This document shows, one piece after another, positions 45,725-56,214 of a DNA stretch of 64,000 bases. Positions within the stretch are counted from its first letter, which is position 1; every line of letters begins with the position of its first letter. A program made the position numbers and the translations under genes. The DNA is from Lyophyllum atratum (Eukaryota; Basidiomycota; Agaricomycetes; Agaricales; Lyophyllaceae): assembly GCA_014905825.1 (NCBI GenBank), contig JACGCN010000025.1:186001-250000 (forward strand), read 5' to 3'. The notes beneath the pieces are model-generated. The model ran no database searches. It was not told the origin of the DNA and saw nothing but the letters and a program-made list of their open reading frames with translations.

Positions 45725-46827
45725 CTATAGATTTGCAGCTGCCTGTCGCTTCTGAACCATGTACTCGGTCTCCTCCCAACTCTTGGCCATTCCAACTTCA
45801 CCCTCCATACCTCTTCCGAACTCGACTATCTCACGTTCAGACACACCAGGGTGCGCATCCATCCACCGCCGAACATCCGCCAACCACCCCCGGAGTTTAT
45901 TCCCATTGAAGAACTCACTCATGTACTCTTCCACTACCAGTTGGTCGATGATGCCCTGGGTTGGATATGTTTCTCCAGGCCACGTCTTCCCACCGATTCT
46001 GACCCGAGGCTCCGGATGGGCGAGGGCTATGGGGGCACATTATGACTTGCGTAATGCTGAATCAACATGTGGATAAAGTACGCACGATTGTACCAGATGT
46101 TCATGTCGTACGCTGCGCGTTTTAGCGCGTCGCATCCAATTGTCTTGACATCCTTAACGTGTGCACCTGCCCTCCAATTCTTGTCGAAGCTGCATTTATG
46201 CTGCTTTTCCAGGTAGGTGAAGTCGATAAGGCGATACTCTCCATTCTGTTTGACGACGTTACGCTCGGAAAAGTCTATGTGGTGCATGCCGCGAGCATGC
46301 AGATTCGCTAAAACGTTCAAGATATTTAGTCTGAGAAGGTGACGCAGCCAGGCGAGGAATCAGAATGCGCGCCCTTCATAGGAAATTTGGTCACTTTACC
46401 GTTCGTTCAAGGGTAAGTCTGCGAATTCTCCAACAACAGGCGTACCACAATACTCAAGAACAAGGCATCCTATCCTCCTCCTGTCGTGGTTGACGCATCT
46501 CCCCTCGTATAATCCGCGGAAGCGAGGAACAACACTGCCTTGCACATCTTTCAATGCGTTTGCGTAGTGGTCTGCCTCTTTCTTGAGGTCCTCCAGGGAT
46601 TGCCAGGACAGTGCCAGCTTCAGTACCACGGGAGATAGATGATGTGAGTCCAGAGTAGCGGCGTAGACGGTAGAGTGGTCGTTGTCATGCAGGAGTGCGC
46701 CAGCTGTCGCGCGAAGACTAGGGAACGACTCAGACAATGAGGATTGGAGAGTCGGGAATCCAGGATTGTCGGTCTTGCATCCGCAAGGAAGAGGAAAAGA
46801 CGACGAGAAAGAAATATTCAGTGTCAT
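45725..46827 (-). CDS. small protein-kinase-like protein, cluster copy K1
   Basis: Three exons (428, 245 and 302 bases) give exactly 324 residues. The N-terminus has PLPCGCKTDNPGFPTL. The fold is kinase-like: VVLKLALSWQSLEDL (candidate ATP-binding Lys), hinge-like GCLVLEYCG, catalytic loop HHIDFSERNVV (Asp and Asn present) and metal-binding YRLIDFTYLEK (Asp-Phe-Thr in place of Asp-Phe-Gly). The glycine-rich loop is not obvious. The C-terminal part (YMSEFFNGNKLRGWLADVRR) is specific to this family. TATA-like TTATATTTATAG lies about 75 bases upstream. The gene is divergent from U1. Activity is possible but not shown; the family is common in agaricomycetes. Confidence 0.75.
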
Positions 46828-47549
46828 GAGAATAAGGGGTGCAGTGTGAGTGAGAAGTTGGGTTGGGCGGCGATGTCGAACTCCAACCTCGCGTTCTATA
46901 AATATAAGTCAACATGACGCACCACGTGATCCGTCGGACCGCTGCCATTGTTACCGTTTCAGTGATTGTACTGTACTCACTGGCAGAGTCATACTGAAGC
47001 AGCACCTGTTCTATACTTCAGCGTGGCCGAATAACTGAGCAGCATTGTTCTTTTTTTTTTCGAAGGCATCGTCGCACCTGGTTTTAGCATCCAGCCTCTA
47101 CCTCTTTTGTTCTTCGGCGGACGGATGTGGATCATGTGGCTATGGTCGCCCACGCCTCCCTTGTTCGCTGTTGGATACGGACCTCTCTATTATTATTGAA
47201 CAGGTTACCATCACTATACGAAATTGAGAACTGTCCGTTACAGGACTCTGCCGGTGCTGATGATAGCAAATCGTCTATTCGTGTTCTTGTTCTCTGAAGT
47301 ACAATGGTGGCTTCGATGGGAGTGCAATTGAATATCGATTGTTCTAGGAGCATTCTCCGCAGAAGTCAGCTATGCAATCTATACTGGTCTCTTCATGCTG
47401 TCTCCAGACTCCGAGTGATCTAGCATGCGTTCTCTCTGCTTGTTCTCGCCCACACCATTGTTCCTTGTACTTCTATATTCGCCGGTAGACGATCTTATTT
47501 TTTATTTAAGCTGCGACCCGTCTACTCTCAGTAAAATTACCACTCCATC
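46828..47549. promoter_or_regulatory. bidirectional promoter region K1-U1
   Basis: The 722 bases between the K1 and U1 start codons hold recognisable signals for both. On the K1 side, TTATATTTATAG at about 46896-46907 and CACGTGATCC near 46923 recur at other K genes. On the U1 side, TATTTAAGCTG at about 47503-47513, then CCCGTCTACTC and CAGTAAAAT, recur before U2 as TATATAAGCTG, CCCGTCTACTC and CAGTAAAAT. Conservation between the two inverted blocks supports these as functional core-promoter elements. Confidence 0.6.
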
Positions 47550-48995
47550 ATGAGCCCAACCAATCCCTCTCACGGCACTAATCAAATCGACCTCGTTCAA
47601 GCCCTGAAGTCTATACCTCCCTACCTCCCAGTTCCGTTGTCAGCTTCTACCGCCTCCAGCACTCGCCCACCATCCCCGGCAGAGATTGAATATTGGCAAC
47701 ACGGACGACTGGCGGGCGTTGTTTTCCAACACGATCTCGCCGAGCAGTTAGTCGAAAAAGCATTGACGATTGTGAGGGACGCGACCCCCAAAGTTGACCC
47801 CGCCAATACCGAGCACGCACAGTGGTTGGCGCGAATCAACCCCGCTAATACGTGCAGCCTGATGTCCCCTGTTATTAACAGCGAGATGGACACCCGCGAC
47901 TGGGTTATGGCTGGCTTGTTTCACCCCGCCCTGGCAGTCCTACGTTTATGCTGCGGAAAGGGACTTCGTATAACACACGATCCAAGAACGGACATGCCAT
48001 ACCTCGCATCTTCTCCTGTGGTGAAGGGGATGCCAATCCCAGATCAAAAATTGTTCGAGAAGATACCAGAGCGTCGCGAATTCGAGCAGGCGAAAACTGT
48101 CCAAACATTTGAGTTGAAGACAGAGAACACCTTGGATATCCGAAAATTCTCGCAGCTTTTGACTCACCGTTATCGGCCAGGAAAGGACAAATCGAGATCG
48201 CCTTTGGCTATTCCATTTGTATGGCCGGAGGATGAGTCCACTACAACAGATAAGTTAACCAGAGTGATCATCCAAGTCATTACTCATGATGACGACTGTC
48301 TTTTATATCGTGGACTAACAACAGTGCTTTGCTCACAGGTCTACGTCCAGATGTTTAGGAATGGGGTTCGACAAGGAATATTGACATCCTTCAACTCCAC
48401 AATCTTTCTATATCTCAACTTGGAGACAAGAATCCTCCACATGTCAGACGTCTACAATTTCCAGCAGGACCATACCTTGGCTGCTGTTTTTGCCTGGTTC
48501 CTTTCGTCCTTCAAAAAGGAAATTCAGGCAGCATTACATGTCGTTGAGCCTGATATGGCCTGCATCTTCGAGTACGATGCTCAAAGGCGCCAAGTTCATC
48601 AGAAACGCGCTGGAGCGGACGCCGAGTAAGCTATGCCTGTTTTCATCATCATAGTTCACTTCATCTAATCAGGGTCATATTTCTCCCTATGAAGTTTTTG
48701 CGACCGGTTTATATACGAGTTAAACCAGCCTCGTCCCGAAGACCCACAGGATCGTGCCAAGACCCGCGCCACGACAGAGAAGCAGAATAAATACGACGAA
48801 CGTGTCAAGAAAGCCGACACCTACAAAGCAAAAGGTGAGGAAGTACTTTCCGACAGTTCTTCTGTTGCAACGCCACGCCCTGCAACGCGGTCAATGTCGA
48901 GGGTCGATACCGGAGACCACAAAACACCTCGGGCGACTCGGAATATGGTTAGAGCTGCTTTACAAAGTGCCGCAAACGAAGATAGCGATGACTAG
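47550..48995 (+). CDS. unrecognised protein, cluster family U, copy U1
   Basis: The start is MSPTNPSHGTNQIDLVQALK. Two introns are inferred by comparison with U2. One is 63 bases long with donor GTCATT, near 48276-48338; it is in frame and stop-free, so retention would only add 21 residues. The other starts at GTAAGC near 48627, and after it FCDRFIYELNQPRPEDP continues to NEDSDD and the stop at 48993-48995. Without the second splice the protein ends early at GADAE. Conserved blocks with U2 include HAQWLARINPAN, SPVINSE, TRDWVMAGL and AVFAWFLSSF. The tail is basic and Ser/Thr-rich (SSSVATPRPATRSMSRVDT). I recognise no domain, signal peptide or membrane segment. About 440 residues. Confidence 0.7.
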
Positions 48996-49158
48996 CAAAT
49001 GAGAGCCGAACTTTGTGGGAAGAAATAGCAAGGATTTCAATTCGCGTCATCTAGTACAGAATCCAGTATTGCTCTGTTGTTTTAATTGTAAATGCCCCCA
49101 AGCTTGAATGGAAACATAAATTGTGCTTATTCTTGTGGACGCTGGCAGCGCGTCTCTT

Positions 49159-49690
49159 CTAGAGTGTAGGAGCGAACACAGACAGTGGTGATGCGGAGTA
49201 TATAGTCAGCATCCTAAAGTGCGGCATACATACATCTGAATATTCACAGCTGAGTGGACTCAAGGACATGTTAGCGGCTGCAAAGGTGTAAGCAACAGGA
49301 CGCCGGTTAGATGCGATAGCTTGCTTCAGATCGTCCAAGAATGGTCCCCAACACAACCCCGTTCAGCGAACTTGTCATGCCATACCAGGCTATCGACATT
49401 TCCGGACCCTGCATGGGGCGATGAGCACCCAGAGTGGAAGCTCTGAAGAAGCAAGAATCTCCGTCACATAGTGCTCTTGGACAGAGACCGATTCCACCAG
49501 CTCGGGAATGTCCACCGTGTCCACTGTTGCTCTGGTAGGCCAGGAAGGCCTAAAAGGCGGCAGCGGCGAGCAGGCAGTGGTTGTGGAAATGTAAGGATGA
49601 CGAGAACTGCATGCGCGAGAAGGACGTAGAGCTTGACGCAGTCCACTGAGCCGCGCCCAACATCCAGAGAAAGGGCTACACAGATCAATG
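49159..49690 (-). pseudogene. relic of family V, copy V1
   Basis: On the minus strand, ATVDTVDIPELVESVSVQEH near 49500 matches the V3 copy (ATVDVVDTPELVELVSVHEH) with mostly third-position changes, which marks a real coding frame in the past. The C-terminal part reads CWGPFLDDLKQAIASNRRPV, then AYTFAAANMSL, ending at 49159. Stops and frame changes separate the pieces. The family is not recognised. It lies just beyond the U1 stop codon. Confidence 0.5.
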
Positions 49691-50190
49691 GTCCTAAATA
49701 GTAAACGGAGGACTCAGAATAGAGCCCTGGTATTTCATCCTGGCGCGGAAACCGGTGGAACTCTCAATAAGCCACTAGGCCTCGAAAAAGTGAGAAAGAC
49801 GTACTAATCATAGGCGCGACGTACGTGACCATGGCACTGGTGGAATCGAAGCAATGGATACGATCGATATCGCCACATGACCATTCTCAAGTCACGCCTT
49901 GACAGATGCATGGGTAGAAGAAAGGCCAGGCAAAGGAGTAGCTCCTCAACTCCTACAGAACATCTTCCCAGAACTACCAGTAAATCAGTCCGTTAGTCCA
50001 TTAGTTCGCAGGTGAACCGGTAATGTGTGACAATGCTGGTGTCGGACCCCATCGCATGATCACCGCCAATGGGGGCCCGATGGCTATTGCAACCACGACG
50101 GCCGTGGTCTAGCTCAGCAACGTTATCTCCGCGCATTATTTCCTGGTGGAGTGATGTCAGCTGTGCAATTGGCACCAGATTGCTAGGTCT
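49691..50190. repeat. left copy of a direct duplication (about 49690-50280 and 52370-52885)
   Basis: The sequence from GAATAGAGCC through CACTAGGCCTCG and GTGAGAAAGACGTACTAATCA recurs, diverged, at 52390-52620 (GAATAGAGCC, CACTGGGTCTGG, GTGAGAAAGTCGTGCTGATCA). No gene is seen in this copy. Confidence 0.55.
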
Positions 50191-50192
50191 GT

Positions 50193-50340
50193 GGGGCGAT
50201 ATCGCACAGGACGAGATGGAGTGTCAGATGATGAAGACGGGGTCGTGCCAGTTGATCTTATCTCAGCTTATCTTCTTCAGATGAACGGTGCAATGTCGTT
50301 GTGACCAATAACAGCGTGTTGAAGATGAACTCCGTCGAGG
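50193..50340 (+). promoter_or_regulatory. GATA-rich promoter module, copy a (orphan)
   Basis: GGCGATATCGC, then ACGAGATGGAG, GATGAAGACGGGGTCGTG and a GATA cluster read on the minus strand (ATCTTATCTCAGCTTATCTT), followed by GTGACCAATAACAG with a CCAAT box and GTGTTGAAGATGAACTCC. The same order occurs before the HUA1 paralogue. Here it is followed by no intact plus-strand gene. Confidence 0.55.
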
Positions 50341-50432
50341 GTCGAAGGCTACGATCACGAGAGATGACTAGATACTGAGAATGGACATGGCTGGCACGTT
50401 ATTCATCGTAACCTGCTTACCTCCGCTTGATA

Positions 50433-51456
50433 TCACTCCGCCTCCTCCCAAATCTTCGCCATTCCAATCTCCCCCTCCTTAGCCCTCCCAAAATTGACGA
50501 TCTCGCGTTCAGACATACCAGGGTTTGGCTCCATCCACCGCCGAACATCCGCTAACCACTCGTGGAGCTTGTTACCATTGAAGAACTCACTCATGTACTC
50601 CTCTAACACTGCCCACCGATTCTGACAGGAGGTTCAGGATTACCGAGGGCTATGAGAGCACGTTATAACTTGCGGAATGCTGAATCAATATGCGGATAAG
50701 GTACATACGATCGTCCCAGATATTCATCTCGTACGCTGCGTCATGCAGGACGTCTCAGCCAATTGTCTTGACATCCCCAAGATGTGCACCAGCCCTCCAT
50801 TTCTTGTCGAAGCTGCATTTATGCTGCTTCTCCAAGTAAGTGAAGTCGAGGAGGCGATACTCTCGATTCTGTGTGACGACGCTAAGCTCGGAAAAGTCGC
50901 TGTGATGCATGCCTTGAGCATGCAAACGTGCCAGAACGTTCGAGATATTGAGTCTGATAAAAGGCGAGGAATCAGACAGGCACGCCTTTCATAGGAGGTC
51001 TGAGATCACTTTACCGTTCATTCATCGCCAAGTCCTTGAATTCCCCAACGACAGGCTCGCCACAATACTCAAGAACAAGGCATCCTACCCTCCTCCTACT
51101 GTGTTTGACGCATCTCCACTCGTAATACCCGTAGAAGCGAGGAACAACAGTGCCTTGGACATCTTTCGATGCACTCGCGTAGTGGCTCGCCTCTTTCTCA
51201 AGGTCCTCCAGGGATTGTGAGTCAAGCGCTAGCTTGAGTACCACGGGAGATTGATCATGCGAGTCTAGAGTAGCGGCGTGAATGGTGGAGTAACGGTGGT
51301 CGTTGCTATGCAAGAGTACGCTAGTTGTGGCGTGAAGACTAACAGGGAACGACTCGCGATCGGATGATGATGATGTGAGAGTCGGGAATCCGGAATGGTC
51401 GCATCCGCAAGGAAGAGCAAAAGGCGACGAGAAAGAGATATCTAGCGAGCGTCATT
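50433..51456 (-). pseudogene. kinase-like gene K2, disabled
   Basis: The copy keeps the TATA region (about 51536-51550) and an ATG at 51454-51456, but an extra base in the first codons and a missing segment shift the frame at once. The middle exon is readable (VVLKLALDSQSLEDLEKEAS, GCLVLEYCGEPVVGEFKDLA). The catalytic-loop region reads HHSDFSELSVV, with Asn of the loop changed to Ser. An in-frame TGA follows after GDVKTIG near 50755. The third exon is partly deleted and ends MAKIWEEAE. It is a clear pseudogene of the K family. Confidence 0.8.
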
Positions 51457-52330
51457 AGAGTAAGGGGTGCAATGAGGGATGTTAGGTCAGGCAAGGCGAA
51501 CGTAGTATTGGCAATGCTCTGGCCTCGTGTTCTATAAATATAAGTCAACATGAACTAGCATGTGATCCGTCGGACCGCTCCCCAGTTCAAGTTGTACTCG
51601 AAGGAACAGGTCATTACTTCCTCGTGGGCGAAATAAAAGTGGCTGAGCTGCGCGCACATAGATTTGGGAGCGAGTAGCTCCTAGCGTCGAGATAACTTAG
51701 TCTCTGTACCTTCCAGGAGGTAGGGCAAATGCGGATGCAGCAGGTAGAGCAGGAGGTGTGGGTGTACCAGCGCGAGCTCCGTGGCAACGGATAGTTGTTC
51801 TCGGCTCCGATGATCGTGAGAAGAGCCTGGCGTATGTAGTTCGTCGTTCTAAGAGCACGAAGTGTCCTCCGCTGGTAGGAAGGTGTTAAGGCTACCAACC
51901 ACAGAGTGTCCGACGTCCACCGCGTCCACGGTTGCTCTGGTCTGCCTAGGGTGCGCAGGGCTGATATGCGGGAGCGGAGAACAAAGAATGGGTCGTGGAA
52001 ATGCAAGGGCGACGAAAACAGCGTTCTTGGCAGCGTTAGGGGAACAGGGGGAGGGGGGAGGCACTAGGTTGGTTTCCGGCCTCGGTGTATTGTGGTGGCC
52101 TACATCCGAAATGGCTTTTCCGAGGGGGGTAAGGGGCGAAGGACCTATGGAACACTCTACAAACGTCAAATGCCGGATAGGAGGGTAGCCAAATGGCTAC
52201 GTACCTTTATCGTATCATGATAAGTTCGCCATCCATCCCAAGCTGAGTCTGACACCAACGAACGAGCCCACCTCCCCACGATCCTCGGTGTAATGTCTTA
52301 CGAAACGTCGTATCCTGATAGACCGGATCG
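51457..52330. repeat. K2 upstream region, inverted duplicate of 58780-59280, with V2 relic
   Basis: The reverse complement of 51640-51700 (TCGACGCTAGGAGCTACTCG, then GCGCGCAGCTCAGCCACTTT) matches 58800-58875. CTTTATCGTATCATGATA at about 52206 and AGCTGAGTCTGAC at about 52241 match 59220-59270 inverted. Between them the minus strand holds RATVDAVDVGHSVVG, a third relic of family V. No intact gene is present. Confidence 0.55.
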
Positions 52331-52389
52331 ACGCTGTCCAATCCACTCGTACGTAGCCAAGGCTACACAGACTGATCGTCCTAGACAGC

Positions 52390-52778
52390 GAGAATAGAGC
52401 CTCAGTATTTCATGGAGAGTGGGTGCTCGCAACTTCGGTATTTGTGGTCGTTCATACGCCAGCTATACCGTGTATGGCGTGACGGTGAGTACCCAACTAT
52501 GGGGAGCCTAACTGTCGATGAGTCACTGGGTCTGGGAGCAGTGAGAAAGTCGTGCTGATCACTGTGAGGGCGACGTACTTGACCACGGAGTGAAACTGAA
52601 GCATTGGACCCGATGGATTTTTCGAAGCCGACCATTCCCAAGTTCACGGTGAGTGCTGCTTCGAATGTCAGCGTATCGAGCAACCAAGCAGAGCTGTGGA
52701 CTGCATGACATGGATCGCGTTCTGAAAATCGTTTATTAGACCAAGACGCGCATGTCCAGTTTTCGGTAGTAGGCCGTA
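52390..52778. repeat. right copy of the direct duplication with 49690-50190
   Basis: Diverged repeat of the stretch described at 49691-50190, leading in both places into the GATA-rich promoter module. No coding sequence is supported. Confidence 0.5.
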
Positions 52779-52960
52779 GGGCGATGATAGCGCTCCAGGC
52801 GAGACGGAGGTCGGATGAAGAAGGGACGAGGAGTCAGGGACTCGGGGTCGTGAGAGTTTATCTTATCTCATCTTATCTTCACCTAGATGAACGTGACCAA
52901 CAGCGGCAGCGTGTCGATGATGTACTTGACCTCCACAGAGCCTACCGCTCTCCTCCACCG
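52779..52960 (+). promoter_or_regulatory. GATA-rich promoter module, copy b
   Basis: GGGCGATGATAGCGCTCC, GAGACGGAGGTCGGATGAAG, CGGGGTCGTGAGAGTTTATC and TTATCTCATCTTATCTTC form the module. GTGACCAACAGCGGC follows in the CCAAT-box position. Read on the minus strand the core contains several GATAAG sites. It precedes a degenerate HUA1-like 5' end at 53003 and the gene at 53203. Confidence 0.6.
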
Positions 52961-53002
52961 ACCTGCACTTCCATCGTCGCTATCACCGACTATCGAACTC
53001 AT

Positions 53003-53060
53003 ATACCCACCTCCAGCCTCAAGCCATTCCGCACACGCGTACCGCCTCCTTCAACTGGCC
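53003..53060 (+). pseudogene. degenerate 5' end of a HUA1-like gene
   Basis: The stretch encodes PTSSLKPFRTRVPPPST, almost the start of the HUA1 paralogue at 57621 (PTSSLNPFRTRPPPPST). The first codon is ATA where the paralogue has ATG, and similarity ends after about 55 bases. The upstream 220 bases also match the paralogue's promoter and 5' UTR. It is a leftover of a duplicated promoter plus gene start. Confidence 0.7.
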
Positions 53061-53202
53061 ACACTTCACATCTTCAATTTCAGGTACCTACTACCAAGAA
53101 ACGCGACCATTCTGTTATGCTCGACTGCCTTTTTGGTAAACAAGTTCAACTTTCTCCACCCACCATCAACATATCACCATCCACCACCATCCCACTGGTC
53201 CC

Positions 53203-53797
53203 ATGTCATCTCAAATGCCGTCTCTTACGCAATCTATTGAAGCTATGAGTGTAAGGTCCTCTCTTCCCCCAGCCTTTTTCTGCGGTACTTATGCTCATGA
53301 CGACCCACCCGCAGCTTCAACCACCCCGAAACCCAACCAAACCCATCACCACGGCAACTCCAGACCAAATCCACCTCCCAGTCCCCCGTCGCACACCCGC
53401 CGCGAAGAACCACCACATCCTGTACGGGTTTGCCGTTTCCGACGAGTGGCTCGTCAACTACTGCGACCAGAACGCCCACCGCGTCATCAACTACGACCCA
53501 GAACTCAGTTCAGGAAGCAAGGTCTACCTCGCGTTGAAACTTCTAAGATTGTATTCACGATACAAGGCTCTGAGGGTCGTAAACGTCATTTGCAATGCGC
53601 GTGACCCCTCGCTCGAGCTCCAACGCACGGCGCCCGGGGGATCCGTACCACTCCTGTCTGTGTGTAGCTCGATGAGGAGCTCGTACAAGGGGAGGCCGAG
53701 CCAGGCGCAGATGGATGTACTAAGGTCGATTATACAGCAGGAGCCGGATTGGTATGTCGATGTCAATCCTCCGAGCTCGTACGGTGGGTATATCTGA
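53203..53797 (+). CDS. unrecognised protein of 176 residues
   Basis: Exon 1 (48 bases) encodes MSSQMPSLTQSIEAMS. The intron is 53251-53314, and exon 2 (483 bases) begins LQPPRNPTKPITTATP and ends VDVNPPSSYGGYI. The body has a compact helical stretch (KVYLALKLLRLYSRYKALRV) after HHILYGFAVSDEWLVNYCDQ. No signal peptide, membrane segment or catalytic motif is evident. Its promoter appears to be the GATA-rich module copy b, with remains of a HUA1-like start in its 5' UTR. I do not recognise the family; splice consistency supports a real gene. Confidence 0.6.
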
Positions 53798-54244
53798 CGA
53801 GCGCTGTGTCATGGCTCGCTAGGATCGCAGACGTAATCGTACTGTCCCTCCAATGTCTCTCCATGGTTACGTTTGCCGCAATCCGCTGTATCAATGCCCT
53901 TGTAGTATGTAAGATTCGTAACTGTCAGATTTTTGATTCGAGGTTTTTGCGCAAGTTGAGGCAAGATGTAAAACATCGTTCGGCCATCGTAAGTCATGTT
54001 CGTGACCTCGTCCGAGCTGGAGCCATCTCGCCGCAAATTTGAGAGATGATGCGAGTTTCGATTGTATGATCTGGTACCAACCAATAGTGACTATGTACAT
54101 ACGGGACATGGACATCGCTGGCACATTATGCACCGTATCCGGTCTACCTCCGGACTCGGTATACATTTTTGCATGCGGAATACAAAACGTACTACATTCC
54201 GTGTGGAGTCCATCGTGAGGTAAACCCGCAAGCGACCATCCTCG
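53798..54244. other. intergenic region
   Basis: No gene is supported. The right part (GTGTGGAGTCCATCGTGAGG, then GACCATCCTCG) is the shared 3' flank of the K family. Confidence 0.4.
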
Positions 54245-55343
54245 TCACTGGCGAGCCGCCAACAGATCCCCAGCTGCTTCCTCCCAACTCCTCACCATCC
54301 CAACCTCCCCCTCCTTCCCCCTCCCAAACTCCACAATCTCCCCTTCCTCGATTCCAGGGTGCGCATCCATCCACCTCCTCACATCCCGCAACCACTCCCG
54401 GAGCTTATCCATATTCCAGAACTCAAGCATGTACTCCTCCACCACGAGTTGGTCGATGATGGCCTGGGGTGGGAAGAGTTCGCCGGGGAACTGCTGCCCG
54501 CCGATGATGGCTGGAGGCTCGGGAATAGCGAAGGCTATGAAGCACGAAGTCAGAAGCCGAATGCGGACTCGATATGGGGGTAAGGGAGACGCACGATTGT
54601 CCCATATGTCCATGTAGTACGCTGCGCGTCCCAGGAGGCCGCATCCCATGGTCCCGATGTCCCTAAGATGTGCACCAGGCATCCAATCCCCGTCGAAGAA
54701 GCATTCGTGTTTCTTCGCCATGTAAGTGAAGTCGATGAGGCGATATTCTCCATTCTGCGTGACGACCTTACGCTCCGCAAAGGCGCCGTGATGCAGGCCG
54801 TGGGCATGCAAACGCGCCAGAACGTTCAAGATCTTCAGCCTGATGAGATGACACAGCCAGGCGAGCAAGGAATCAGATTTGCAACTTTACAGCACTGGAT
54901 CTACTATACCGTTCGTCCAGCGGTAAATCCTTGAATTTTCCGACCAAGGGCTCGCCGCAATATTCAAGAACAAGGCACCCTACCCTCCTCCTACTGTGGT
55001 TGGCACATCTCCCCTCATAGAACCCGTAGAACCTAGGAACAACAGTGCCTTGAAGATCTTTCAATGCGATTACGTAGTGGTTTGCTTCTTGAGTCAGGTC
55101 CTCTACAGATTGTAAGTCCAATCCCAGCTTCAGTACCACGCGAGATCGGTCATGGTCTAATGTAGCGGCGTAAATGGTGGATCTACGGTGGTCGTTGCGA
55201 TGCAGGAGTGCGCTGGTTGTGGCGTGCAGAGTAGGGAACGATTCGGACGATGGTGATGACGTGAGAGTTGGGAATCCGGGATCGTCAGGCTTGCATCCGC
55301 AAGGAAGGCAAAAAGGCGATGAAAAGGAGATACTCAGTGTCAT
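54245..55343 (-). CDS. kinase-like protein K3, predicted pseudokinase
   Basis: Three exons (434, 245 and 290 bases) give exactly 322 residues, so the gene is not broken. The start is the ATG at 55341-55343 (MTLSISFSSPFCLPCGCKPD). VVLKLGLDLQSVEDL keeps the candidate ATP-binding Lys and YRLIDFTYMAKK keeps the metal-binding Asp. The catalytic loop reads HHGAFAERKVV where K1 and K4 have HHIDFSERNVV and HHSDFSERNVV. Both the catalytic Asp and the metal-binding Asn are replaced, by Ala and Lys. The upstream TATA motif found before K1, K2 and K4 is also missing. The product, if made, should bind but not phosphorylate. A regulatory or dead-end role is open. Confidence 0.78.
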
Positions 55344-55689
55344 TAGAGTAAGAGGTGCAGTTTGAGACGGTAGGTTAGGCAAGGCCACTGTAGCGAAGTT
55401 GGCAACGCCCCAGCCTCGCGTTCTATGTGAACCAGCACGTGATCCATCGGACCGCCGTCAGCAGTGTCCCAAGCGACCGCGAGTCGGAAGATGTAGAAGC
55501 CTGCTGAGCCAAAGATATCAGAAGACGAGTGGGAAAGTAGGCGAGGGGTGGCATACTCTACTTTCGTCGTATCATGATAGACGGTAGACCACATTGACGC
55601 CATCCACTGACCCGTGGCCCACCATCTACAGCAAAGGCTACACAGACCAACCGTCAGCGTCAGTGTCAGCCGTGTAGGGATCGGGTGTG
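55344..55689. other. K3 upstream region
   Basis: AGCACGTGATCCATCGGACC near 55433 matches the K1 upstream sequence, but the TATA-containing segment between GCGTTCTAT and the E-box-like CACGTG is shortened. No gene is seen. Confidence 0.45.
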
Positions 55690-55830
55690 TGGGGCGATAG
55701 CGCTCAGGACGGGACGGAGGTCAGGTGAAGAAGGGAGTCGGGCTCGGGGTCGTGAGAGTTAATCTGATCTTATCTTATCTGACAAATTCAATTCTGCCAA
55801 CCAACAGTACTTAACATCGGCCCACACAGC
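55690..55830 (+). promoter_or_regulatory. GATA-rich promoter module, copy c, upstream of the GST gene
   Basis: GGGGCGATAGCGCTC, GGGACGGAGGTCAGGTGAAG, TCGGGGTCGTGAGAGTTAAT and CTTATCTTATCT follow the order of the other three copies. CCAACCAACAGTA occupies the CCAAT position. A 5' UTR-like, pyrimidine-rich stretch leads toward the GST exons. Confidence 0.55.
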
Positions 55831-56214
55831 CTTCGTTTCGCTTTCATCGTACACACTGCTCTCCTCTCTACTTACTTATCCACCTCCGCTTCCATCATCC
55901 CCATCGCCATCCCCATCCGAAGTCGCACATCCTGCTCAAGTCCTACTCCTCGCTTCCCACCGCCCCTTGGCGCGATAAAGCAATACGTCCCCAAGGCTGA
56001 TTATCCTGGTAACGTTTCCCAATGCCAGCGATGGCATCTGCGCCTGGTTCCGGCGCTGACAGTACCGACACACTAGCTGACAGCTGGTGAGCGCTGAGTT
56101 CTGCCAGAGTTACATAGCTCATTGTCGACGTGGCGTTCGAGCTCTGCCTTTTGAGTCTTGACTTTAAACCCTGGGAGGCAGCGGTGACACAACGACACCG
56201 TTATACCACCGTCT

